From a virus: a DNA stretch of 64,000 nt. Positions within the stretch are counted from its first letter, which is position 1, and every line of letters begins with the position of its first letter. The stretch covers positions 40,620 through 104,619 of IMG/VR virus record IMGVR_UViG_3300027719_000021; one strand, given 5' to 3'. The notes under the pieces were generated by a model. That model was not told where the DNA came from. It was given only the letters and a program-made list of their open reading frames with translations, and ran no database searches. Below, piece by piece: positions 47,280-55,481 of the stretch. The translations under genes were made by a program, and so were the position numbers.

Positions 47280-47732
47280 TTAAACAACATATTCAATATA
47301 AACATCTAATTTACCTGCTACAAGGTTAGTATCGTTACTTAAAGTAACAGTAACGTTTACTGCTGTTGCATTTAAAATATATGTTGCAGCCACGAGAACT
47401 GCTAATTCGGCAGGCGTATCCTGAGCAGCATCTGCTCCAGTACCCATACCAGGAAGTAAAGTGAATGTTTTCGGATTAAGAGCATTATAAGCTGACCCAG
47501 CTAAAGCGGCTTTAAAACCAGCAGCTGCGCCAGTATAACCTATTGAAATAGTAGTAGATTCATCTGCACCATCATCAAAATTTGTGCGAACAACACCATA
47601 ACCACCAGTTACTAAAGATTCAGCCGGAAGTTTACCAATTGTATAAGTAGTATCATCAGTACCACCATTAACTGTAACATCATAAGTACACTTTAATACT
47701 CTTTTATTTAAAAATTCATTTGAGTTTGCCAT
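47280..47732 (-). CDS. Small virion protein (decoration-like)
   Basis: A 150-residue beta-rich, Ala/Thr/Gly-rich protein (LKCTYDVTVNGGTDDTTY, GKLDVYIEYVV). It has low Lys/Arg and a regular strand pattern typical of abundant head decoration or tube-like proteins. The gene is framed by a strong terminator directly after it, as often seen after highly expressed structural genes. It follows the 350-residue structural protein. The precise virion place is not evident from sequence. Confidence 0.5.
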   Translation of the reverse strand: MANSNEFLNKRVLKCTYDVTVNGGTDDTTYTIGKLPAESLVTGGYGVVRTNFDDGADESTTISIGYTGAAAGFKAALAGSAYNALNPKTFTLLPGMGTGADAAQDTPAELAVLVAATYILNATAVNVTVTLSNDTNLVAGKLDVYIEYVV

Positions 47733-47756
47733 AATTCTATATATTTAAAGAGTTAA

Positions 47757-48809
47757 TTAAAGAGCTGCCACGTTTGGAAAACCTGCAGGAGTAGAAGCCA
47801 TCCAAGGATTAAGCTGCGAAAGAACAAATGCCTGTTGGGCATCGCCATTCGTACCATTATGAAAAGCTAATATAGTTTTAACTTGAGTTGTTTCAAGATA
47901 AAGATTGTTTGGAGTCTTATACGGAACTTCATGTTCTATAACAATTAAGTTATAAGTAAGAGAAGTACTTGTATGAAAATCAGGAAGTACAACAGGGAAT
48001 TCACGCCTATTATATACACCTTCATAACCCCAAGCGGCTTTTTCAAGATCCCTCATTTGTTCCCATGTACCAGTACCATAATTGATATTGGTAGTAAGAG
48101 AAAAGTCAACATATTCAGCAAGAGTACCAGTACTTGTGACATAATTAAAATACGGTTCAAACATAACCATATCAAAATCATCTAGATCAGTAAGACCAGT
48201 TGTACAACCTGCTATAGGTTTACCTGTTAAATGAAGATAATCTGAACCAGCTGTAACACTAGCTACAACTCTTGCATTTGGATCTGCATTGATAACTGCA
48301 GCAACTGCAGCAGCAAAAACATCTACATCAGCAACATCAGCTGCAGTAGCAATATAACGCCATTCTTGAACAAATGGGCCAGGATGTTCATACATGTCTT
48401 TGTAAACAACCCTTACTACATACTCTCTTGCAAGAGTAGGTGTAACAGTCGTTGCAGTCCAAGCCTGTTCTGCTTTTGCAGCATAAGCTTTACCTAAGAA
48501 CGTCCTTACATAACTTGCTTTAATAGGTTCAGATAATTTAATCTTACGAGCCGTGATAGCAGAACCACTTTCAGGAGTGAGGGTGAATGTTTTAGTTGTA
48601 CCCATAGCCACATAAATTGTGTCTGAGTCAGCTACTGTTAAACCAGGAGTAAGAACATTAAAATTCTTATCAAGTATAACAATTTCACCATCTCCTAAAG
48701 TATCAGCACCACCTGTATTCATAAGAGCACTCAGTGTTTCAGCACCTGTAATACTGGTGTTCTGAGCATCATCTTTACCTATGAAAACTTTAAAAGGTTT
48801 ATTAATCAT
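47757..48809 (-). CDS. Structural protein of head region, unknown
   Basis: A 350-residue protein with an N-terminal beta domain (FKVFIGKDDAQNTSI, GEIVILDKNFNVL, DTIYVAMGTTKTFTL), a middle alpha/beta part with alternating Ala/Val (DVFAAAVAAVINADPNARVV, GSDYLHLTGKP) and a C-terminal part with Tyr-rich strands (TSTSLTYNLIVIEHEVPY). The alpha/beta middle resembles units found in tail tube or sheath-like and head auxiliary proteins, but crAss-like phages have short tails, so an auxiliary capsid protein is more likely. Position between head genes and fibres supports a structural role only. Confidence 0.45.
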   Translation of the reverse strand: MINKPFKVFIGKDDAQNTSITGAETLSALMNTGGADTLGDGEIVILDKNFNVLTPGLTVADSDTIYVAMGTTKTFTLTPESGSAITARKIKLSEPIKASYVRTFLGKAYAAKAEQAWTATTVTPTLAREYVVRVVYKDMYEHPGPFVQEWRYIATAADVADVDVFAAAVAAVINADPNARVVASVTAGSDYLHLTGKPIAGCTTGLTDLDDFDMVMFEPYFNYVTSTGTLAEYVDFSLTTNINYGTGTWEQMRDLEKAAWGYEGVYNRREFPVVLPDFHTSTSLTYNLIVIEHEVPYKTPNNLYLETTQVKTILAFHNGTNGDAQQAFVLSQLNPWMASTPAGFPNVAAL

Positions 48810-48834
48810 TTTTATTATTTATTAAAAGTTAATA

Positions 48835-49581
48835 TTACTCCATTTCAGACACCTTAGTAGGGAAAGTCTGAACCCTTGGAGATTCTATATTCTCGATTGC
48901 AATATTAACAGCTAGCTTTACAAGTTCTGAATGAACATGAACTGGAAAATTAGGAGAATCTGTTGTTTCTAATTCAACAAACGATATAGGTTCTTTTATA
49001 TATCTTAATATATAATTTATAACACTATATGTACCATCTGTTATTAGCTCAACATAATCCGACTTAATTAATCTAAGTGGACTTGCTGTATTATAATGTA
49101 ATCTATGTGGAGATAAAGGATCATGTACTTTTGCAGTATATGTATTAGCAGTACACTCTGTTATAGGTTGAATTAAATTAACAGTAGAAGAAGTTAACCT
49201 ATCATAATAACTTATAGTACATTCTTCGCCTATAAGAAACATATATGGATCATCTTCATCAACATCTGTTAAATCAGCAATATAACAATTTGCCTTTTCG
49301 GATACTTTTGGTCCAGTATAAGGTGGTGACACTATATCATCATCAAATACTGTTAACAATGTATCTTCAACAACTAAATACCTAAGATCATCTAATCTCT
49401 TTTGGTTTTGTTCAAAAGAAGTACCAGCTGGATTATTACCACTATATCTGCTTTTTACAAACTGTTCTTGAGCTCTATCAAAAAAATAGTCAATCTCAGT
49501 TGATAAAAAGGCTGGATACTGTAACGATTCAACTTTGTCAAGTTCAATCTTAAATGCAATATGCATTTCTGATTTAGTCAT
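48835..49581 (-). CDS. Head-tail connector-type protein
   Basis: A 248-residue protein. The N-terminal helical part (SEMHIAFKIELDKVESL, LSTEIDYFFDRAQEQFVKSR, EQNQKRLDDLRYLVVEDTLL) is followed by a beta domain (PYMFLIGEECTISYYDR, NTYTAKVHDPLSP) and a C-terminal helix (SELVKLAVNIAIENIE). This layout resembles connector or ring proteins that bind the portal. It overlaps the preceding gene by eight bases. The phrase EIDYFFDRAQEQFVKSRY is a distinctive anchor that recurs in crAss-like phages to my memory. Exact ring position unknown. Confidence 0.5.
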   Translation of the reverse strand: MTKSEMHIAFKIELDKVESLQYPAFLSTEIDYFFDRAQEQFVKSRYSGNNPAGTSFEQNQKRLDDLRYLVVEDTLLTVFDDDIVSPPYTGPKVSEKANCYIADLTDVDEDDPYMFLIGEECTISYYDRLTSSTVNLIQPITECTANTYTAKVHDPLSPHRLHYNTASPLRLIKSDYVELITDGTYSVINYILRYIKEPISFVELETTDSPNFPVHVHSELVKLAVNIAIENIESPRVQTFPTKVSEME

Positions 49582-50437
49582 TTATTACTTCTTTTTTACT
49601 TTTTGTTTTTGGTTTAGGTTCCTCATCTGCTATAGATTTATCTACATCCTCTTGTGAAGCTTCGCCTGTTACATAAAAATCTTTACTTTCACAAGCATTC
49701 ATTATAGCTAGCCTTATATCTTGATTGTTAGGAGATATTAAAAAGTTAATAGTATCTTCTAAACTAGTGCCTATAATTTCCGAACCATATTTATAAATAT
49801 TCTTATTCCTACGAATAATATTTTTAGATATAGCTGTTTCAATTAAAGTTTCTATTTCACGAGATTTGTTATTAACCCACCTATCCATAAATTTACCAGG
49901 ATTAGCTTCTACGAAAGTATATAACTTATTTTCAGCTACTTCAGATGACATATTCTCAGCATTGTAACCAAACAAACGTAAAGCCTTCCTAATTTCTGTA
50001 GGAGTTAACTTATCAAACTCTTTAATAGCACTTCGCCTAGCTCTATTAAACGTATTTTCTACCTTAGCTTCTTCATCCCTATTTATAAGAACAAAATCGG
50101 CAGTAGCTTTATTCTCTAATAGAGATGCTTTCACTCGTTTATGTCCCTTACAAAATAGATATTTTAGCTCGTCTAATGGATCTTCGGTATTTAATATAAT
50201 ATCATTAACAGAAGTCCTAATCCTAAAATTAACCCAAAATGGGTTTGGTACAGTAGGTGTACCACGAGTTAAGTCAACACCAAGTGAAGTACCTAATCTC
50301 TTTTCATCATCAAATGACAGACCGGTGTATGTAACACCAGATCTTGTCAGATACGGTCCTAAGTCATCAAAGCAATTTTTGTACTTTGCTATACCTGACC
50401 ATTTATTCCAGCCTATAGGGCGCAATATAACTTGCAT
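49574..50437 (-). CDS. Conserved head-region protein
   Basis: A 287-residue protein. The N-terminus (MQVILRPIGWNKWSG) is beta, with a mention-worthy FWVNFRIRTSVNDIIL; a helical centre (KVENTFNRARRSAIKEF, TPTEIRKALRLFGYNAENMS, EVAENKLYTFVEANPGKF) follows; the C-terminus is Lys/Glu-rich and unstructured (KPKTKSKKEVIND). It lies immediately after the MCP and a hairpin. It has no recognised catalytic motif. A capsid-associated or DNA-contacting role is possible because of the charged tail, but this is inferred. Confidence 0.45.
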   Translation of the reverse strand: MQVILRPIGWNKWSGIAKYKNCFDDLGPYLTRSGVTYTGLSFDDEKRLGTSLGVDLTRGTPTVPNPFWVNFRIRTSVNDIILNTEDPLDELKYLFCKGHKRVKASLLENKATADFVLINRDEEAKVENTFNRARRSAIKEFDKLTPTEIRKALRLFGYNAENMSSEVAENKLYTFVEANPGKFMDRWVNNKSREIETLIETAISKNIIRRNKNIYKYGSEIIGTSLEDTINFLISPNNQDIRLAIMNACESKDFYVTGEASQEDVDKSIADEEPKPKTKSKKEVIND

Positions 50438-50471
50438 AGTTATAGATCATTTTTAAGTTAAACATAAGAAT

Positions 50472-50501
50472 GTAAGGGGGTGATTATTCACCACCCCTTA
50501 C
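50472..50501 (-). terminator. Terminator/attenuator hairpin after MCP
   Basis: The minus strand carries an interrupted stem: GTAAGGGG pairs with CCCCTTAC, an inner GTGA pairs with TCAC across a four-base loop, and a two-base bulge lies between. The tail after it (ATTCTTATGTTT) is only moderately T-rich, so termination is probably partial. It lies ten bases after the major capsid protein stop and 34 bases before the next ATG. Confidence 0.65.
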
Positions 50502-50510
50502 TATTCAATA

Positions 50511-51989
50511 TTATTCAGCGTCGCAATAAAGTTCGCCTGAAGTTGTAGGATCAGCAAGCATTACGCCAAACTCTGAGAGGAAGTGTACTGAGTACCCGTC
50601 CTTTGCGTTTGAACGAAGAGTGCTGATTGATTTGGCGTGTCCTGAACCAGGAGCCACCGCACCAGCTGTATGCCATACAACGAGTTCACGATCTTTACGA
50701 ACGATCTTACGTAAGTTGGATTCACCATCACGCCTACTAGTATCAACTATAAGTATGCGATATGATTCAAGTGGTTTACCACTTACTGGGTGAAGTTTAC
50801 GGTTGTGAATTACGTCATCAAGGATTGGAAGATGTTTCAATGTAATGGAAACTCCATTGAGTCCCTTATATGTAACAAACTGTCCACCGAGAGTAAGTTG
50901 CTGACCTGAGCCAGTAACAAAGTACGAATGATCCATCAAGGTATAACCCGATGCTTTATCACGAAGTACACGGTCAAATTCACGAAGACCCATTTCACCA
51001 GATAGACCGACGAAATTACGATCACCAAAACCTTTAATATTATAAGAAAGATCTGATAAGAAACTATCAAGAATTTCTAAAGTAAGAGTCGTATAAGGAC
51101 GCTTGTTTGCCGGAGCTATTTGCTCAAGGAAACCAGCACCAATACGAATTGGACGGCCATTGGTACCTTTCATAGAAATTGTACCATCAGCAGCAGCGTT
51201 ATATTTTGAGTAGACCATAAGTCTATCAAGACGCTCATACCACTGACGCCAAGCTGTCCATTCCTGATATACAGACCAGTATTTTGTTTCTTTGCCTGTC
51301 TGAGGATCTTTCATTGCGATCACCATAACAGTTGAAAAAGCTGTACCGCTTATATCGTACGAAGCACGAGTTATAGTAAGCTGGTTACGAAGTTTGAACG
51401 GAGTCTGAGCATTAAATATGTCAGCCTCATCACTCCACTCTTCATAAGCAGATGCTAAACGGCTAACCCTGGAACCAGGAAGTAAAAGTGAAGGTAGAAT
51501 AAAAGATTCTTCTTTCCCGTCTGAACAAGTTAATGTATAGACGTAGTCGTTACCATCCATATAAGGTTCGCCAATTACACGTGCCTGGAATTTGTTATCA
51601 TCAAATTCTACAAGAGCACCAGGACCGAACCACTTTTCAGCGACCCAAATCTGGAATGTAGAATTTTGAAGACCAGGATATACACCAAGAGTGCTAGAAG
51701 TAACTTCTGCACCATTGTATACAGCACGTTTAATGACAATTGCCTTGTCGTGCTCAATCATAACATCCCATTCATAAGTAGAATTTTCAATTACAGTTGT
51801 ACGGCCCATGCCGGATGTGATGTAATCAAGAACACTACCCTGATCGAAACGGCCAAATATCGTTGATATGATACCAGGCATTTTATGAGGAGCGGTAAGT
51901 AACAACCTTGAAAGCTCTGCTTCATCATTTAAATCTGAGGTCCACTTGGTTTTGTAGATCTGCAAACTATTAAGAACATTGTCAATCAT
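50511..51989 (-). CDS. Major capsid protein
   Basis: A 492-residue protein, placed after portal and scaffold as in crAss-like phages. The N-terminal part (MIDNVLNSLQIYKTKW, APHKMPGIISTIFGRFDQGS, YEWDVMIEHDKAIVI) resembles crAss-like HK97-fold capsid proteins; alternating strands and helices fill the rest (EWTAWRQWYERLDRLM, FGDRNFVGLSGEMGLREFDR, GQFVTYKGLNGVSITLKHL). The C-terminal part ends near LSEFGVMLADPTTSGELYC. The coding region is noticeably less AT-rich than its neighbours, as often seen in highly expressed genes. The start at MIDN follows a 28-base gap after the scaffold gene. No maturation cleavage site is apparent. Confidence 0.8.
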   Translation of the reverse strand: MIDNVLNSLQIYKTKWTSDLNDEAELSRLLLTAPHKMPGIISTIFGRFDQGSVLDYITSGMGRTTVIENSTYEWDVMIEHDKAIVIKRAVYNGAEVTSSTLGVYPGLQNSTFQIWVAEKWFGPGALVEFDDNKFQARVIGEPYMDGNDYVYTLTCSDGKEESFILPSLLLPGSRVSRLASAYEEWSDEADIFNAQTPFKLRNQLTITRASYDISGTAFSTVMVIAMKDPQTGKETKYWSVYQEWTAWRQWYERLDRLMVYSKYNAAADGTISMKGTNGRPIRIGAGFLEQIAPANKRPYTTLTLEILDSFLSDLSYNIKGFGDRNFVGLSGEMGLREFDRVLRDKASGYTLMDHSYFVTGSGQQLTLGGQFVTYKGLNGVSITLKHLPILDDVIHNRKLHPVSGKPLESYRILIVDTSRRDGESNLRKIVRKDRELVVWHTAGAVAPGSGHAKSISTLRSNAKDGYSVHFLSEFGVMLADPTTSGELYCDAE

Positions 51990-52017
51990 GTTGTGTCAAA
52001 ATTTAAATTAGTATTTA

Positions 52018-53091
52018 TTAATTAAGTAAAGAGCTTATCTTAAGAAGAGGTTCTGAAGTTCCACTAAAACTCGTATTGCCCCCAGCACTACGTTTTTCTT
52101 TTCCTGCTTTAAACTTTTTTCGAATATCTTCGTAAGCTTGTTTTTCTCCTTGCTTTTTATTTTCTGAAATTAATCTATCAGCGTACTTCATAAAGTAAGC
52201 TGTTTCGATCAGATTAGAGATCCTTTTTTTCGGATCTTGATAATCTTTTTGCATTGCAGTCAGTCCTGCTTTGTCGGTTTTGAACATATAGTCTAAGAGT
52301 TCTTTGCGTTCTTGCTCAGCTAAAGTCATACCGCGAACAGTTTTTAACTGCCCTACAGTATTATATACTGTATCAACAAACTCTTGTTTCGCATTTTGCT
52401 CATCAGAAGCAAACTTTTCTTGTTCTGCTAATAGCTTTTGTGCTTTTTTCTCTCTGTATTCTTTTACCAATTCTAGAGCTTCTTCGGCCTCATCTTGTAG
52501 AACACCAGCTTCTTCATATCTTGTTAAAGCGCGATTTATCTTTTCTTCCTTGTATCCTTGATTAACAAGATGTTCCCTTAAAACAGCCTTTTGATCTCTA
52601 TCTACAGATATATCAATATGTTCAAGATCTAAGGTATTACTATATACATCATTGAAGAACGATTTTATATCCCCACCTTCACTAACAAATTTATTTAAAC
52701 CTTCAATCTCTTCGCTTGCAAATACAGGTTTAGAGTTTTCTTTAACAACTTTAACAAGTAGATCAACTACATCGTCAAGCTTATTTAGTTCCATATCTTC
52801 AGGTAAAGTTATACCTAACTTCTCTGCTAAGTCAGACGCAAAGTAATTACTAACTTCTCCCTCGTATTGACTTAGGTCGTCTTTAGTTTCTTCTTCCTCT
52901 TCTTCAATAGGTTCCTCTTTTGTAGTCTTTTTAGGTTCTTCAACTTCTTCTTCCTCTTCTTCGACGGGTTCATCGTCTACTACATCTTCTTTCTGTTTTG
53001 CCTTATCTTCAACATCGCTACCATCGTCAACATATAAAAGAGACGAGAGCGCATCAAATCCTTGAAATAAGTCTTTCTTATCTTCAGCCAT
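52018..53091 (-). CDS. Scaffold-like acidic coiled-coil protein
   Basis: A 357-residue protein with a highly acidic N-terminus (residues about 20-75, runs of Glu with EEEEEVEEP) followed by a helical coiled-coil-rich body (EEALELVKEYREKKAQKLLAEQEKF split by charged residues) and a basic, Lys-rich C-terminus (KKFKAGKEKRSAGGNTSF). This acidic-to-basic, highly helical composition, and the place between portal and capsid protein, are those of scaffolding proteins. It ends six bases... the upstream portal gene stops five bases before its ATG. No protease motif is found within it. Confidence 0.65.
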   Translation of the reverse strand: MAEDKKDLFQGFDALSSLLYVDDGSDVEDKAKQKEDVVDDEPVEEEEEEVEEPKKTTKEEPIEEEEEETKDDLSQYEGEVSNYFASDLAEKLGITLPEDMELNKLDDVVDLLVKVVKENSKPVFASEEIEGLNKFVSEGGDIKSFFNDVYSNTLDLEHIDISVDRDQKAVLREHLVNQGYKEEKINRALTRYEEAGVLQDEAEEALELVKEYREKKAQKLLAEQEKFASDEQNAKQEFVDTVYNTVGQLKTVRGMTLAEQERKELLDYMFKTDKAGLTAMQKDYQDPKKRISNLIETAYFMKYADRLISENKKQGEKQAYEDIRKKFKAGKEKRSAGGNTSFSGTSEPLLKISSLLN

Positions 53092-53096
53092 AATTA

Positions 53097-55481
53097 TTAT
53101 TTTTTACTAGTTGTTGGTTTTTTACGAGCTTGTATACGCCTTATACTTAACTCGGTTTCTTTTTGTTTTTCTTGTACTTTATTCTTACGCTCAGTTTCTC
53201 TTTGAGCACGTTCCTTGAGTTCAGCATCTCTACGAACTTTTGTTTGTTCCAAATTTAACTTTTGTTTTTCAAGAGACTCTGCAAAAGAGTTATCTTCTGG
53301 TGCAGTTTCACCATTATTTTCAGCACCTATCATAGCAACTTGTAGAGTAACCTCTGCTTTGCGAATAGAATCTTCCTCCTTAATCCTAAGATCTTCTGAC
53401 TTTAATTCATATTCAGCATCATTCTTCTGCTGCTCAATCATCATTTCTTGTTCAGCCATCATAGCTTCTTGCTGTTGCTGTTGCTGTACCATTTGCATTC
53501 TACGTTCTTCAATGTCTTTTAATTTACCTTTAATCACACTCATATTATCTGCTGTAATAATTTCTGCAGCATCTAATATAGTAGCTCCATTTTGCATAGC
53601 TGGTTGTAAAAGAGATTTAAGAGACTCTATATTCATAGCATCTTTTGTAGAATCACTTACAAATATATCAATGTCGGCATATATGAAATCGTCTGATATA
53701 TCTAAAAACTTCCTAGCACCATCTGATAATATAAACTGCAACTTACGTTTATCTGTATTACTATATTGATGTTGAGCAACATTCATTAGTAGATTGTATA
53801 CTCTACGCTTACATTGATTATGTAACCAAAATAGAGGTTCTGTAATATGAGAAGACTGCTGCACAGAACGCTCAACATTACCTACTAATTCCCTGGTTGC
53901 TATAGAACCTTCACGTTGTTTTGTTATACCAACTACTTCACCAATCATTGTTTCGATCTTCTCAAGTAATTGTATATAACTATCTATTGTTTGAATTGTA
54001 GAAAGATTCTGTGCTGATATTTGATTAAAAGGTGCCATCTTTCCACCTTCACGGCCAGGAACATCCCAACCTTCTTCATATGGATTTATAAAGTTAATGC
54101 CAAGTGCATTAAGGTAATGTAACCATTTATCTATATCAATACCATATTTTTTAGGTATCTGTGTAATATCCATATTAAGTATAGAACCTTTGTCTTTAGC
54201 AATAGCTAATTCAATCCTATACCATATAACCATATACATATATTGTAGAGGTTTCATAACCTCTATTAATGATTTACCATAGGCGTTTGTAGCATTATAT
54301 ACTACACCTGTATAAGGTAACCTATTATCATTTATAGTTTCTAATGACCTATGCTGATATGGAATAGGCCTTGCTTTGTATAAATCTTCGCCAATTTTGT
54401 AACCTTCCCATCCTTCGATCACCCATTCCCATTCAATAATGTCATCTGGCATAGGTACATATGTTTCGTCTACAACCACAGTATCTAGAGTACCATCTTC
54501 TTTAGGAACACTTAAAAAGCCAATTCTTGTATAGGAACGCCATACCACATGATGACAATATAAATCTTCTGATGCAGCAGGTTTATTACCACTGCCCATA
54601 AATCTATTAGCCAAATTCTCATCCCAACGAATACCACCATCTGCTTTACTATATCCCATTTTACTTTGAGCAGAAGTAGTGCCCCCTTGACTAATCATAC
54701 TTAACATATTATCTAAGTCTTTCTCATCAAGCAAATCACGTAATCTATCATATATAGCATAAGGTGACATATAGAACGAACGTCTAAACCAGTTCTTTTG
54801 ATCTATAAAATCTGTAGTAGCATCTATATCAAAATCACAATCTCTAGGATCCATTCGTTCTACTACAGGTTCTCCGTTAATAGCTCCTACATAATATATT
54901 TCCATACGAGCAGCTTGAGCATCAAACCACCCTTTTAGAAATTCATTCTTAGTATTTAACCGTTCTTTTAAATGTTTTAATAAATTATAACCAACTTCTT
55001 CGGCTATAGTTTTATAATCATATTTCATGTATTTTTGTATATCTTGCATAGTAACAGGATATTCCTCTCCTCTTAATTCAGCATTAATTGCCTGCATAAG
55101 AGTAGATTTATATTCCTCTTGAACTGTAGATACAACATCATAGTTTGTTTGTATAACTCTAAAATCATCAGGACGTTTGGATTCTTCACCAACTAGTAAA
55201 TCTACCTTAGGTCTAATAATATTATAGTTTTGTATATTTGCTGGAAATGTATCACCTACATCATATGGATCAGTTACATACTTAAAATCATTTCTGTCAA
55301 ATTCAGAATCGTATAAACCATAAGCAATATTCATTCGCTCATATTTATTACGAGTACTGTCTTGACCACCAACACCAGTTCTACTTATGTAATAGTCTAT
55401 GCATTCTTGTTGCCAAGATTCATTCTTTTTACTATATGGTATTTTTTGGTTTGGTAAACCTTGTGCATTACCTTGCGACAT
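53097..55481 (-). CDS. Portal protein
   Basis: A 794-residue protein after the terminase gene, which it overlaps by 14 bases. The clip/wing pattern IIRPKVDLLVGEESKRPDDF and PFNQISAQNLSTIQTIDSYI, together with a region QREGSIATRELVGNVERSVQ, fit crAss-like portals. The C-terminal 130 residues are a Gln- and Glu-rich coiled coil (MVQQQQQQEAMMAEQEMMI split at 20) that would form the internal barrel or crown. The protein forms the dodecameric DNA gate and binds TerL from outside. Length is typical for crAss-like portals. Confidence 0.85.
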   Translation of the reverse strand: MSQGNAQGLPNQKIPYSKKNESWQQECIDYYISRTGVGGQDSTRNKYERMNIAYGLYDSEFDRNDFKYVTDPYDVGDTFPANIQNYNIIRPKVDLLVGEESKRPDDFRVIQTNYDVVSTVQEEYKSTLMQAINAELRGEEYPVTMQDIQKYMKYDYKTIAEEVGYNLLKHLKERLNTKNEFLKGWFDAQAARMEIYYVGAINGEPVVERMDPRDCDFDIDATTDFIDQKNWFRRSFYMSPYAIYDRLRDLLDEKDLDNMLSMISQGGTTSAQSKMGYSKADGGIRWDENLANRFMGSGNKPAASEDLYCHHVVWRSYTRIGFLSVPKEDGTLDTVVVDETYVPMPDDIIEWEWVIEGWEGYKIGEDLYKARPIPYQHRSLETINDNRLPYTGVVYNATNAYGKSLIEVMKPLQYMYMVIWYRIELAIAKDKGSILNMDITQIPKKYGIDIDKWLHYLNALGINFINPYEEGWDVPGREGGKMAPFNQISAQNLSTIQTIDSYIQLLEKIETMIGEVVGITKQREGSIATRELVGNVERSVQQSSHITEPLFWLHNQCKRRVYNLLMNVAQHQYSNTDKRKLQFILSDGARKFLDISDDFIYADIDIFVSDSTKDAMNIESLKSLLQPAMQNGATILDAAEIITADNMSVIKGKLKDIEERRMQMVQQQQQQEAMMAEQEMMIEQQKNDAEYELKSEDLRIKEEDSIRKAEVTLQVAMIGAENNGETAPEDNSFAESLEKQKLNLEQTKVRRDAELKERAQRETERKNKVQEKQKETELSIRRIQARKKPTTSKK

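Noticed and set aside
53215-53769. Plus-strand 184-residue frame opposite the portal gene
   Set aside because: Cys/Ser-rich composition results from reading the Glu/Lys/Gln-rich portal C-terminus backwards; no start context and no neighbours on that strand.
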